A stretch of DNA of 64,000 nucleotides from Streptomyces sp. NBC_01198 (GTDB lineage Bacteria; Actinomycetota; Actinomycetes; Streptomycetales; Streptomycetaceae). How positions within the stretch are numbered: position 1 is the stretch's first letter; each line of letters begins with the position of its first letter. Of the stretch, positions 43,833-53,590 are shown one piece after another. The notes below the pieces were generated by a model, which was not told where the DNA came from, made no database searches, and worked only from the letters and a program-made list of their open reading frames with translations. Where the stretch lies: NCBI RefSeq assembly GCF_036010485.1, contig NZ_CP108568.1:2046001-2110000 (forward strand), in the 5' to 3' direction. The position numbers were made by a program, and so were the translations under genes.

Positions 43833-45263
43833 CTACGGTGCCACCGCCGGTGCCGCGCCCGGCACGGAGAGGGTGACCGCGAGGCCGCACGGTTGGTGGT
43901 GGCTGTACGCGATGGCGCCGCCGCCCTGGCTGAGCAGCGCTCGGGCAATGGACAGGCCGAGCCCCGAGCCCTGCACGTTCTGGTGCCGGGCGCTGCGCCA
44001 GAAGCGGTCGCCGATCCTGGACAGTTCGTCGTCCACCAGTCCCGGGCCGCCGTCGGCGACCACGATCGTGGCACTGTCCCCGGCGGTCGCGACGACGACC
44101 ATGACGGTGCCACCTGCGGGGGTGAACTTGATCGCGTTGTCCAGCACGGCGTCCAGCGCACTGGACAGGGCGACGGGGTCCGCCCATCCGGTCACCTCGG
44201 TGCCATCCGGCGGCGCGCTGAAGTCCATCACGACGCCCGCCCGGTCGGCGACCGGCCGCCAGGCAGCCGTGCGGGTGCGCGCCATGGCCACAACGTCCAT
44301 GGGGTGCAGATGGCTGCCGGAGTTCTCGGCCAGCGCCAGACCCAGCAGATCGTCGAGCACCTGCGCCAGCCGGTGGCCCTCCTCCATGACCGACTCGGCC
44401 TCGGTGTGGCCCTCGGGCAGTTCGAGGCCGAGCAGCTCGATCCGCAGCAGCAGTGCGGACAGCGGATTGCGCAACTGGTGGGAGGCATCCGCGACGAAGG
44501 CGCGCTGCTGGTCGAGCACCGCCTCGACGTTGTCGGCCATCTCGTTGAACGACCTGATCAGGCGTCGCAGTTCCGGCGGGCCGCCGGCGGCGCCGACCCT
44601 GGACTTCATCCGGCCGGTGGCGATGTCGTGGGTGACCCGGTCCAGGGTGGCGACCGGCAGCAGCACCCAGCCGGTCAGCCGTACCGCGCACAGCACGGCG
44701 ATGACCATCGCGGCGAGCTCGCCGGCGGCCAGCAGCAGCCAGCCGTGCAGAATGCGCGAACGCAGGGCGCCGGTCGGCGAGTCGGTGACGACGACCGCCA
44801 CCACGTCGCCGTCCCGCACGATCGGCGACGCGATGGCCAGCCTTCGGTGCTGCCAGGGCCAGACCTGCGCCGGATCGTGGGCGCGCCGGCCCAGCAGCGC
44901 GGACTCGTAGGCGTCGTAGAGCTCGCCCCGCGCGGGCAGTCGCCAGCTCTTCGGGGCCGTGGCCATGGCGCCGCTGTCGCGGTAGAAGACGCCGGCGCTG
45001 ATGCCGTACAGCTGCTGGTATCTGGCGAGTTCCGCGCGCAATGTATGCAGCCTTTCGCCGTCCACGCTGTCCACCACGGACTTCTGCTCGTCGCGTGCGG
45101 TGACGAACTGCGCGAGCGCGGCGAAGCGGGTGGTGTCGTCGATCCGGTCGACGACGACGCGCTGCTGCTGAGCCGCGGCCAGGCTCGCGGCGAGCGGGAT
45201 ACCGAGCGCCAGCAGGACGCCCGCCATCAGCACGATCAGCAGCGGAAGCAGTCGGGAGCGCAC
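43833..45263 (-). CDS. Sensor histidine kinase
   Basis: A 476-residue protein with GTG start. Membrane helix 1 about 5-30, an extracytoplasmic sensor of ~140 residues, membrane helix 2 about 173-195, HAMP (VLLPVATLDRVTHDIATGRM) to about 250, dimerisation/phosphoacceptor His262 (ADASHQLRNPLSALLLRIEL), then the ATPase with N-box ALDAVLDNAIKFTPAGG, DGGPGLV and GSGLGLSIARALL. A canonical OmpR-class kinase. It lies 26 bp downstream of its response-regulator gene and converges on the TAXI gene. Confidence 0.95.
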   Translation of the reverse strand: MRSRLLPLLIVLMAGVLLALGIPLAASLAAAQQQRVVVDRIDDTTRFAALAQFVTARDEQKSVVDSVDGERLHTLRAELARYQQLYGISAGVFYRDSGAMATAPKSWRLPARGELYDAYESALLGRRAHDPAQVWPWQHRRLAIASPIVRDGDVVAVVVTDSPTGALRSRILHGWLLLAAGELAAMVIAVLCAVRLTGWVLLPVATLDRVTHDIATGRMKSRVGAAGGPPELRRLIRSFNEMADNVEAVLDQQRAFVADASHQLRNPLSALLLRIELLGLELPEGHTEAESVMEEGHRLAQVLDDLLGLALAENSGSHLHPMDVVAMARTRTAAWRPVADRAGVVMDFSAPPDGTEVTGWADPVALSSALDAVLDNAIKFTPAGGTVMVVVATAGDSATIVVADGGPGLVDDELSRIGDRFWRSARHQNVQGSGLGLSIARALLSQGGGAIAYSHHQPCGLAVTLSVPGAAPAVAP

Positions 45264-45289
45264 GATGCGGCACCGGGCCTGTCGGCGGG

Positions 45290-46039
45290 TCAGCCGGCGG
45301 ACGGCACGACGAGGCGGTAGCCGACGCCGCGCACCGTCTCGATCATGGCCGGGGTGCGCAGCTTGGAACGCAGCGACGCCACATGGACCTCAAGGGTGCG
45401 GCCGGTGCCCTCCCACGCGGTCCGCCACACCTCGCTGATGATCTGCTCCCGGCGGAAGACCACTCCCGGCCGCCCGGCGAGCAGCGCCAGCAGGTCGAAC
45501 TCCTTGCGGGTCAGCACGATCGGATCGCCGTCCACGGTGACCCGGCGGGTGGGCAGTTCGATGGCGATCGGGCCGAGCACCAGCCGGGTGCGCTGCGCGG
45601 CGGGTAGGGCGGTCTGCGCGGCAGGTACGGCGCCGGGCGGCGCCCCGGGGGGCAGCAGGCCGGTCGGGTTGAGCGGCGGGCGGCGGCTGACGGCATGGAT
45701 GCGGGCGAGCAACTCCCCGGTGTCGTACGGCTTCACGATGTAGTCGTCGGCGCCCAGGTTGAGACCGTGGATCCGGGATCTGACATCGGCGCGGGCGGTC
45801 ACCATGATCACCGGCGTGGCGGTCCTGCGCCTGATCCGGCTGCACACCTCGAATCCGTCCTGGTCGGGCAGCCCGAGGTCGAGCAGGACGCAGTCGAAGG
45901 CCGGGCCGCCGTCGGGCAGCAGCGCCTGGATCGCCTCCTCACCGCTGCGGGCGTGCCTGACGTCGAATCCGTGCTTGCCGAGGAGTGCGGAGACGGCCGC
46001 GGCAACCCGGTCGTCGTCCTCCACCAGCAGCAGCCGCAT
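45290..46039 (-). CDS. OmpR/PhoB-family response regulator
   Basis: A 249-residue protein; ATG 46039 has GGGAGGAGA upstream. Receiver domain: acidic pocket EDDD (7-10), phosphorylated Asp54 (VLLDLGLPDQDG), Thr in VIMVTARAD and Lys103 (YIVKPYD). A Pro/Ala linker leads to a winged-helix effector (VTVDGDPIVLTRKEFDLLAL, HVASLRSKLRTPAMIETVRG, VGYRLV). Paired with the downstream kinase. It may control the TAXI gene and/or the divergent monooxygenase gene, but this is only inferred from position. Confidence 0.96.
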   Translation of the reverse strand: MRLLLVEDDDRVAAAVSALLGKHGFDVRHARSGEEAIQALLPDGGPAFDCVLLDLGLPDQDGFEVCSRIRRRTATPVIMVTARADVRSRIHGLNLGADDYIVKPYDTGELLARIHAVSRRPPLNPTGLLPPGAPPGAVPAAQTALPAAQRTRLVLGPIAIELPTRRVTVDGDPIVLTRKEFDLLALLAGRPGVVFRREQIISEVWRTAWEGTGRTLEVHVASLRSKLRTPAMIETVRGVGYRLVVPSAG

Positions 46040-46150
46040 CTGGGGTCTCCTCCCTCTGTCCTGCGACGTCCGACCGCATCCGGCCAGGATCGTACGTGCC
46101 CGACATCTGTGACCGAATCCACGCCGATCGGCCGGGGGTGCGTCAAGGGG

Positions 46151-46188
46151 GTACCGGCTCACGGTGCCGACCGTTACCGAGCCGGTAC
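46151..46188. promoter_or_regulatory. Nested inverted repeat in the response regulator/monooxygenase divergent region
   Basis: GTACCGGCTC, 18 bases, GAGCCGGTAC: perfect 10-bp arms, with a second short CGGT/ACCG repeat inside. It lies 112 bp upstream of the regulator start and 144 bp upstream of the monooxygenase start. It could be a regulator-binding site for both. Confidence 0.45.
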
Positions 46189-46331
46189 GCGTCAAGCGGG
46201 CCGTGCGGCGCATACGGCATGCGCCCGATGCGCCGCCCGCGCACCGCGCCGACGTGCGACTGTCGCTTGACGTGGGCAGGCGCAGTGGGTTGCATACGCT
46301 TTGTGACCGCACTTCTTCCGGGGGCCGCTCA

Positions 46332-48062
46332 GTGGACCCGGTGATCGTCGCGGGGGCGGGCCCGGTGGGCCTGACCCTCGCCCTCGCGCTGGCCCGCCGC
46401 GACGTCCCCGTCATCCTCCTGGACGAGGCGGAGGTGATCGCCGACGCCGAGGGGCTGCGGCGCTCGCGCACCGCCGTGCTGGGTCCGGCGGCCGTCGCGC
46501 TGGTCGAGCGGCTGGGCTGCCCCGCCGTGCGCGAGGACGGCATCGCCTGGACCGGCTGGCGCACCGTGCGCCGCCGTGCCGAGGTGGCGCGGATCGACTT
46601 CGGAGCGGATGACGCCCCGCTGCACATCGCACAGCACCGGCTGGAGAACGGCCTGCGGCAGGCGCTGCTGGGCTGCGGCTCCGTCCGCATCGTGGCGGGC
46701 TGCCGGGTGGACGCGCTGGAGCAGGACGGCCATGGGGTCACAGTGCACACCACAGGCTCGCACGAGACGTGGTGGCGGGGCAGTCACCTGGTCGGGTGCG
46801 ACGGCCCGCGTTCGACGGTGCGCAAGCTGCTGGGGGTGCGCTTCCCGGGACGCACGGCGGTGGACCGACACGCCGTGGCCGTGGTGCGCGCCGAACTGCC
46901 CGAGCCGGGCGTGGCGCTGCTGCACCGTGACCCGCCGGGCGCGCCGGCCGGCCAGGAGGTGACGGCGCGGCCGCTGCCCGACGGGCTGTGGCGGCTGGAC
47001 TGGCTGCTGCCGGTGCAGGCCCGCGCGCTCACCCCCGACGCCCTGGTGGAGCGGCTGCGCGGCACGCTCACCGCCTGGTGCGGCAGCGTCGTGCCGTACG
47101 AGGTCGTGGGCTCCGCCGACTACTCGGTGCACCAGCGGCTGGCCAGGCGCTGGCGGTCCGGACGGGTCTTCCTGGCCGGGGACGCCGCACATCTGATGGG
47201 CGCGCTCGGGGCGCAGAGCGTCGAGGAGGGGCTGCGGGACGCCGAGAACCTCTCCTGGAAGCTGGCCCTCGCCTGGCACGACGGCGCCTCCAAGCTGCTG
47301 CTCCACAGCTACGAGGCCGAGCGGCGCGGCGCGGTCGGCGCCCGGCTGAGGGCCACCGACCAGGTGCTTCCGCTGCTCCGGGCGAGCGGCACCTGGCAGA
47401 CCGTGCGCCAGTCGGTGCTGTCGGGGTCGGCACGCGGGCAGGCGGAACTGCTGACCGACAGCCACCTGGGGCGCGGCGCCGCGGCCGGCTCCCGGGTCTA
47501 CGCGCGGTCGCCGCTGGCGCTGCCCGCACCGCGGTCGGGCGGCGGCAGGTCCGGGGCGTCGCCACTGGTGGCGGGGTGCGACACCCCGCCGGGCGGCCAG
47601 GTCGTCGACGTGCAGGTGACAGCGCTCGACGGCACGGTCGGACGGTTGCGGGACCGGCTGGGCCAGGGGCTGGTCGTGCTCCTGATCGCGCCAGGCACCG
47701 GGGTGTGGGAGAGCAGGCACTGGTTGACGGCCGGGCTGATGCCCCGGCTGGCGTCGGCGGTGGCCGCGCTGCCCACGTCCGCGGAGCTGCTGGTGGCCGA
47801 GACCTATCCGGGCGCGACGGCGCACAGCGTGCTGCTGATCCGGCCGGACGGACATCTGGTCACGGCCATGGTCGGCTGCCGCCCCGCCGAGCTGTACTCC
47901 TACGCCGACCTGGCCCGCGGCGGTCCGCCGACCGCGGTCGGCGGCGACGAGGACGACGGGCCGGACGGCGACGCCCCGGACGGCGGTGGTCAGCACCCCG
48001 CTGCCCGCCGAGTGCCGGGGAGCGGCGCATCGGGTGCGCGCGTCAGCGGGCGTACGCGGTAG
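46332..48062 (+). CDS. FAD-dependent monooxygenase (PheA/TfdB class)
   Basis: A 576-residue protein; GTG 46332 is chosen because the dinucleotide-binding fold starts immediately after it. The FAD motif is VIVAGAGPVGLTLALALARR with acidic end DE (about 4-32), DG at GCDGPRSTVRKLLGV, and the second FAD motif GRVFLAGDAAHLMGALGAQS followed by EEGLRDAENLSWKLALA. The C-terminal ~150 residues form a thioredoxin-like domain as in phenol-hydroxylase-type enzymes (LVVLLIAPGTGVWESRHW), ending in a low-complexity tail. It hydroxylates an aromatic substrate or polyketide; which one is unknown. No biosynthetic cluster is adjacent. Confidence 0.92.
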   Translation: MDPVIVAGAGPVGLTLALALARRDVPVILLDEAEVIADAEGLRRSRTAVLGPAAVALVERLGCPAVREDGIAWTGWRTVRRRAEVARIDFGADDAPLHIAQHRLENGLRQALLGCGSVRIVAGCRVDALEQDGHGVTVHTTGSHETWWRGSHLVGCDGPRSTVRKLLGVRFPGRTAVDRHAVAVVRAELPEPGVALLHRDPPGAPAGQEVTARPLPDGLWRLDWLLPVQARALTPDALVERLRGTLTAWCGSVVPYEVVGSADYSVHQRLARRWRSGRVFLAGDAAHLMGALGAQSVEEGLRDAENLSWKLALAWHDGASKLLLHSYEAERRGAVGARLRATDQVLPLLRASGTWQTVRQSVLSGSARGQAELLTDSHLGRGAAAGSRVYARSPLALPAPRSGGGRSGASPLVAGCDTPPGGQVVDVQVTALDGTVGRLRDRLGQGLVVLLIAPGTGVWESRHWLTAGLMPRLASAVAALPTSAELLVAETYPGATAHSVLLIRPDGHLVTAMVGCRPAELYSYADLARGGPPTAVGGDEDDGPDGDAPDGGGQHPAARRVPGSGASGARVSGRTR

Positions 48063-48110
48063 GCGTCGGCCGGTGCGGGTCGCGTGCCGGCCGGCGGCCA
48101 CTTGGCTGGG

Positions 48111-48701
48111 CTACTCCCACGGGTCCAGCCCCTCGGTGCCGGGCCAGGACTCGGCACTGTCGGCGTCGGCCTCCTTCTCCCGGGCGAGGGCGTCGCGGAC
48201 CACTCGCAGAGCCAGCCCCTCGCCATATCCCTTGCGGGCGAGCATCCCGGCCAGTCGCCGGATCCGCCGGTCCCGGTCCAGACCGCGGGTACCGGGCAGC
48301 CGCCGCTGCACGAGGGCTCGGGCCGTCTCCTCCTCCTGCTCGGCGTCGAGCAGGCCGACGGCCTCGGTCACCAGCTCGGCCTCCACCCCGCGGTGCCGCA
48401 GCTCTTGGGCGAGGGCCCGCCGGGCCAGGCCGCGGCCGCGGTGCCGGGACTCCACCCATGCGTTGGCGAACGCCTGGTCGTCGATCAGTCCCACGTCCTG
48501 GAAGCGCTCCAGGACGTGTTCCGCGACCTCGTCGGGGATCTCCCGCTTGCGCATGGCGTCGGCGAGCTGCCGGCGTGTGCGAGGAGTCCCGGTGAGCAGG
48601 CGCAGGCACAGCGCCCGCGCCTGCTCCTCGGGATCGAGCGGCGGCTCTTGCGAGGCCCTCGACTCGGAAGAGCCGCCGCGCTCCTGGGACCTGCGCGCCA
48701 T
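48111..48701 (-). CDS. recX: Recombination regulator RecX
   Basis: A 196-residue protein from ATG 48701, only four bases after the recA stop. Three-helix repeats are visible: ARALCLRLLTGTPRTRRQLA, VLERFQDVGLIDDQAFANAW, ARRALAQELRHRGVEAELVT and RLAGMLARKGYGEGLALRVV. RecX binds RecA filaments and limits their activity. Same operon as recA; convergent with the monooxygenase gene. Confidence 0.95.
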   Translation of the reverse strand: MARRSQERGGSSESRASQEPPLDPEEQARALCLRLLTGTPRTRRQLADAMRKREIPDEVAEHVLERFQDVGLIDDQAFANAWVESRHRGRGLARRALAQELRHRGVEAELVTEAVGLLDAEQEEETARALVQRRLPGTRGLDRDRRIRRLAGMLARKGYGEGLALRVVRDALAREKEADADSAESWPGTEGLDPWE

Positions 48702-48705
48702 GGCG

Positions 48706-49830
<1,125 letters not shown>

Positions 49831-49919
49831 GGGCTCCACCCGGGATGTCTGGTTCGATCGCTTCACGTCCACGACGCTAGCGCCTGCCACTGACAATGCG
49901 CCCGGACGTCGCTCCGGCC

Positions 49920-49928
49920 TGTGGATAA
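49920..49928 (-). promoter_or_regulatory. DnaA box in the recA upstream region
   Basis: TGTGGATAA (complement TTATCCACA), a perfect consensus box, 90 bp upstream of the recA start, between the start and the SOS box. Confidence 0.5.
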
Positions 49929-50002
49929 CTCGGGCGGTCCCGGCCGGTTGTTCCGGCCCGAATCCACGCCGCCGACCCGGAAATCCGTCCGGCGCTTCCA
50001 TA

Positions 50003-50017
50003 AGAATGGATGTTCGA
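50003..50017 (-). promoter_or_regulatory. LexA-binding site (SOS box) of recA
   Basis: On the minus strand TCGAACATCCATTCT; the core GAAC-N4-ATTC agrees with the cheo-box-type site described for Streptomyces recA. It is 173 bp upstream of the recA start codon. Confidence 0.8.
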
Positions 50018-50046
50018 ATTCCGTGTCAAGCGACCCGCCGGAGCCG

Positions 50047-51237
50047 TCAGACCCGGGGGTCGGTCACCTCGTAGCGCCGCACGTAGGCCGCGAAGAAGCC
50101 CTGCAGAGTGGCGGTGGCGGGGATCGCGATGAGGGCGCCGACCGCGCCGAGCAGGGCCGTGCCGGCGACGACCGAGCCGAAGGCGACCGCCGGGTGGATG
50201 TCCACGGCCCGTGCGGTGATCCGCGGCTGGAGCAGGTAGTTCTCGAACTGCTGGTAGACCACGACGAAGATCAGCACCCACAGGGCGTCCCACGGGTTCT
50301 CGGTGAGTGCGATCAGGACCGGCAGCGCGCCTGCCAGGTAGGTTCCGACGGTCGGGATGAACTGCGAGACCAGCCCGACCCACACGGCGAGCGCGGGCGC
50401 GTAGGGCACCCCGAGCGCCTGGAGCAGGATGTAGTGCGCGACCCCGGAGATCAGCGCCATCAGTGCCCGGGAGTAGAGGTAGCCGCCGGTCTTGGCGACC
50501 GCGATCTCCCAGGCCCGCAGCACCTCGGCCTGCCGGGCGGGGGGAAGCATGGAGCACAGCGTGCGCCGCAGCCGCGGGCCGTCGGCGGCGAAGTAGAAGG
50601 TGAACAGCAGCACGGTGAAGATCTGGAAGACGGTGCCGACGACGGTGGCCGACAGCCCCCACACGCCGCTCGCGCCGTTCGCCAGATACGTGCGTACCCA
50701 GTTGGAGTGCAAGGCGTTGTCCCGGAGCTTGTCGGCGTCGAGGTGGGAGTGGAAGGTCCTGTTGATCCACCCGACGATGTCGTCCACGTACTGCGGCAGA
50801 TTGCGCACGATGGTGCCGATCTGATCGAACAGCAGCGAACCGAGCGCCAGCACGAAGCCCGCCGCGGCGACCAGCACGATGAGCATGACCAGCCCGGTGG
50901 CAGCCCCGCGGCGGATCCCGCGGCCGGCCATCCACGCCACGGCGGGCTCGATGGCCACGGCACAGAAGAACGCGACCAGAACGTTGACGAGCAGCCCGAG
51001 AAGCCGGTCGAAGGCCCAGTGCGCGAACTGGTAGCCGGCGATGAGCGCGAGCGCCAGTACCAACGCGCGCGGCAGCCACCTGGGCATACGGGCGCGGGGT
51101 GGACGCGGGGTGCCGTGTGCACCGGGTCCGCCGGGCGGTGGCGGGGCAGGTGGTGGGGCAGGACCGGGGGTGTCGTCGCTTCCTGCCACGCGCCAAGTGT
51201 CACCTCGTGCGGGAGGAAAGTCCTGATATCGACTCAT
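50047..51237 (-). CDS. AI-2E family transporter (UPF0118 membrane protein)
   Basis: A protein of about 396 residues; ATG 51237 is used, GTG 51189 is an alternative as neither has a clear ribosome binding site. A Pro-rich N-terminus precedes about eight membrane helices. The family pattern is clear: LLGLLVNVLVAFFCAVAIEP near the start, a soluble segment (NLPQYVDDIVGWINRTFHSH), GLVSQFIPTVGTYLAGALPV, VYQQFENYLLQPRI and VVAGTALLGAVGALIAIPAT. Family members include the AI-2 exporter TqsA and Na+/H+ exchangers; the substrate is unknown. Upstream of the recA promoter, same strand. Confidence 0.92.
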   Translation of the reverse strand: MSRYQDFPPARGDTWRVAGSDDTPGPAPPPAPPPPGGPGAHGTPRPPRARMPRWLPRALVLALALIAGYQFAHWAFDRLLGLLVNVLVAFFCAVAIEPAVAWMAGRGIRRGAATGLVMLIVLVAAAGFVLALGSLLFDQIGTIVRNLPQYVDDIVGWINRTFHSHLDADKLRDNALHSNWVRTYLANGASGVWGLSATVVGTVFQIFTVLLFTFYFAADGPRLRRTLCSMLPPARQAEVLRAWEIAVAKTGGYLYSRALMALISGVAHYILLQALGVPYAPALAVWVGLVSQFIPTVGTYLAGALPVLIALTENPWDALWVLIFVVVYQQFENYLLQPRITARAVDIHPAVAFGSVVAGTALLGAVGALIAIPATATLQGFFAAYVRRYEVTDPRV

Positions 51238-51315
51238 TCGGCGCAGCGAGTGCGCCCGGCGCGCATCCGGCACCGGTGCCGGACGGACACCGCAGGGTGT
51301 CCGCCCGGCATCGGG

Positions 51316-51510
51316 TCAGCGCCGGGCGGCGGGCACGTCCATCGCGGCGCACACGGCACGCCAGACGTCCTTGGTCTCCCAGCCGTCGTCCAGTGCCTGG
51401 TGGACCGTACGGCCGCCCAGTTCCGCCATGACATGGTCACGCGCGAAGGAGTCGGCGTAGGCGTCACCGAACTGAGCGCGCATTCGTTCCCAGAAAATCG
51501 TCAACCGCAT
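51316..51510 (-). CDS. DUF3046 domain-containing protein
   Basis: A 64-residue protein: MRLTIFWERMRAQFGDAYAD, SFARDHVMAELGGRTVHQAL, then DDGWETKDVWRAVCAAMDVP. This is the complete DUF3046 domain, a small actinobacterial protein nearly always encoded beside recA-recX. That association suggests a DNA-maintenance role, but its function is unknown. Confidence 0.92.
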   Translation of the reverse strand: MRLTIFWERMRAQFGDAYADSFARDHVMAELGGRTVHQALDDGWETKDVWRAVCAAMDVPAARR

Positions 51511-51556
51511 GGCTGCCAGTATCGCGCGCCGTGCCGGTGGATCCGGCGCGGCGTCG

Positions 51557-51883
51557 TCATATGCCGGACAGCGCGCGTACGGCCGCGGTGACGACGACCG
51601 CCGCCGCGATGACCACCAGGAAGGGTGCCCGCAGCAGCACCGCGACCAAGGCGGCGGCGAGCCCCGCGGCTCGGGCGTCGACGGTGAGCCGCAGCTGGTC
51701 GGTCCCGAAGGTCTGCAGTGCGGTGAGCGCGGCGAGCAGCGCGATCGGCACCAGCGCCGCGAGCCGTTTGACCAGCGGCCTTTCCAGCAGCCCGGCGGGT
51801 ACCGACAGGCCAAGCAGCTTCACCGCGTAGCAGCCGGCCGCGGTCAGCAGGATCGCCGTCCAGGTGCCTGCGCCGACGCTCAT
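51557..51883 (-). CDS. AzlD domain-containing protein (branched-chain amino acid exporter small subunit)
   Basis: A 108-residue protein with four short membrane helices (TAILLTAAGCYAVKLLGLSV, LAALVPIALLAALTALQTFG, AGLAAALVAVLLRAPFLVVI, AAAVVVTAAVRAL). It is the AzlD/BrnE partner of the upstream AzlC and overlaps it by four bases (ATGA). The pair exports branched-chain amino acids or related compounds. Confidence 0.92.
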   Translation of the reverse strand: MSVGAGTWTAILLTAAGCYAVKLLGLSVPAGLLERPLVKRLAALVPIALLAALTALQTFGTDQLRLTVDARAAGLAAALVAVLLRAPFLVVIAAAVVVTAAVRALSGI

Positions 51884-52641
51884 TGCTCCGGCTCCTGCCG
51901 TACGGGCCCGGCCGGTGCGGCGCCGGCTGCGTCGCCGGCGCGGCCGCGCCGGCGGGTGGCCAGCACCAGCGGCGCCGCCAGGGCGGCGACCAGCACCGGC
52001 ACTCCGGCCGGCAGCAGGGGCAGCGCCGCCAGGGCGAGCAGCACGGCGAGCGCCGCCACGGCACGTTCGGTGCGGCCCTTGACCATGGGGGCGAGCAGGG
52101 CGAGGAAGACGGCGGGACCGGCGGCGTCCAGACCCCAGGCGGCGGGGTCGCCGAGCGCGGCGGCGCCCAGCGCCCCGAGCAGGGTGGTGAGATTCCACAG
52201 CACGTACAGGCTCGCGCCGGTCACGGTGAAGCCGAGCCTGGCAGCAGCCTCGCCCCGTTGGGCGAGCGCCACCGCGGACGTCTCGTCGATGACCCACTGC
52301 GCCGCCAGCGGGCGCAGCGCCGCCCGGAAGCGGAGGAGCTGTGAGAGCCGCAGACCGTAGAAGGCGTTGCGGGCGCCGAGGAAGAGCGCGCCGGCCGTCG
52401 CCGCGAAGGGGTTGCCGCCCGCGCCGAGCGCTCCGACCAGGGCGAACTGGGAGGCGCCGGTGAAGACCAGCAGGGACAGCGCGCAGCTCTGCGGCACCGT
52501 GAGGCCGGCGCCGGCCGCGGTCACGCCGAAGGCGAAGCCGGACAGGCCCACGGCGACTCCGACGCCGAGGGCGTCGCGGACCACGCGGGAGCGGGGTGGC
52601 GGCCGGTCCGCGGCCCGGTCGGGTATCGGTGGTGCGGTCAT
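51880..52641 (-). CDS. AzlC family transporter (branched-chain amino acid exporter large subunit)
   Basis: A 253-residue integral membrane protein. Family motifs: VAVGLSGFAFGVTAAGAGLT, SLLVFTGASQFALVGALGAG, FLGARNAFYGLRLSQLL and QWVIDETSAVALAQRG. It forms a two-component exporter with AzlD. An AraC-family regulator gene nine bases upstream on the same strand is the likely controller. Confidence 0.93.
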   Translation of the reverse strand: MTAPPIPDRAADRPPPRSRVVRDALGVGVAVGLSGFAFGVTAAGAGLTVPQSCALSLLVFTGASQFALVGALGAGGNPFAATAGALFLGARNAFYGLRLSQLLRFRAALRPLAAQWVIDETSAVALAQRGEAAARLGFTVTGASLYVLWNLTTLLGALGAAALGDPAAWGLDAAGPAVFLALLAPMVKGRTERAVAALAVLLALAALPLLPAGVPVLVAALAAPLVLATRRRGRAGDAAGAAPAGPVRQEPEQ

Positions 52642-52650
52642 CCGCCCAGC

Positions 52651-53499
52651 TTAGGAAGCGTCCGGCAGCGGGTCTTGTACGTTCTTGCGCTCGCGCTGGT
52701 ACGCCCCGGGCGGCACGCCGACGATCCGGGTGAAGTGGCGGTTGAGGTGTGACTGGTCGGTGAAGCCGACGGTGGCCGCGGTGGCCGCGGGAGCGATGCC
52801 GGCGTCCAGCAGCCTGCGGGCCTCCTTCACGCGCTCGCCGGTCAGCCAGGCGTGCGGGGGCAGCCCGTAGCGCGATCTGAACGCCCGCAGCAGCGCGAAG
52901 GGGCTGGTGCCGAGCTCGGCGGCGAGCTGTGCCAGGCTCGGCGGCTCCGCGAGCCGTGCCGCCAGCAGCTCGCGGGCCCGGGCGGCGACGGCCTGCCCGC
53001 CGGAACGGCCGCGGGCGGCGGTGGGGCCGGCACCGTGCCGGGCGAGCAGCCGGGCCAGCAGCAGCCGCAGACACGTGTCGGCCGCCAGCGCGTTGTCGCT
53101 CTCCGCGGCCGCGTGGACGTCGGCGATCATCCGGGCCGTGACGGGGTCGTGCAGGACGGTGGTGTCGAAGGCCGCGGTGCCGCGCGGCACGGAGAGGTCG
53201 GCGGCGACCGCGGCGACGACCTCCCGGGCGGGATAGAGGACCTGATAGGCCCAGCCCTCCTCGGTGCCCGCGTAGGCAGAGTGCGGTGTCTCGGGGTTGA
53301 TCAGCACCACTCCGCCCGCACCGGCCAGCTCGGCCCCGTCCGGCAGGCCGATACCTTCCACTCCCGCGGTCACCACCGCGATCACGTAGCCGTCATGAGC
53401 ATGCCGGGAGAAGGTGTGGCGGACATAACGGGCCCGCAGCAGGTCCACGCCGGGCAGCGCCGGGTGCTCCCAGTGTCTGGCCTGCTCGCGCGGGGTCAT
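52651..53499 (-). CDS. AraC family transcriptional regulator
   Basis: A 282-residue protein. The N-terminal cupin-like sensor (RYVRHTFSRHAHDGYVIAVV, VLINPETPHSAYAGTEEGWA) spans about 1-125. The C-terminal double helix-turn-helix is typical: PSLAQLAAELGTSPFALLRA, FRSRYGLPPHAWLTGERVKE, AATVGFTDQSHLNRHFTRIV and GVPPGAYQRER. It directly precedes azlC-azlD and probably activates them in response to amino acids or a drug. Divergent from lhr. Confidence 0.93.
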   Translation of the reverse strand: MTPREQARHWEHPALPGVDLLRARYVRHTFSRHAHDGYVIAVVTAGVEGIGLPDGAELAGAGGVVLINPETPHSAYAGTEEGWAYQVLYPAREVVAAVAADLSVPRGTAAFDTTVLHDPVTARMIADVHAAAESDNALAADTCLRLLLARLLARHGAGPTAARGRSGGQAVAARARELLAARLAEPPSLAQLAAELGTSPFALLRAFRSRYGLPPHAWLTGERVKEARRLLDAGIAPAATAATVGFTDQSHLNRHFTRIVGVPPGAYQRERKNVQDPLPDAS

Positions 53500-53529
53500 G
53501 CGGCCATTGTGGCGTGGCCGCGCCAGGAG

Positions 53530-53538
53530 TTATCCACA
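53530..53538 (+). promoter_or_regulatory. DnaA box in the lhr upstream region
   Basis: TTATCCACA, perfect consensus, in the 91-bp gap between the AraC gene and lhr, 53 bp upstream of the lhr start. Confidence 0.45.
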
Positions 53539-53590
53539 GGTCGCCCCGCTGACTCAGCACGCTGTCGGTCCGGCGAGGCAGGATGGTGGC

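Noticed and set aside
46164..46331. Upstream ATG extension of the FAD monooxygenase
   Set aside because: The extra residues are Arg-rich and precede the dinucleotide-binding beta-strand that must be near the N-terminus; GTG 46332 fits the family.
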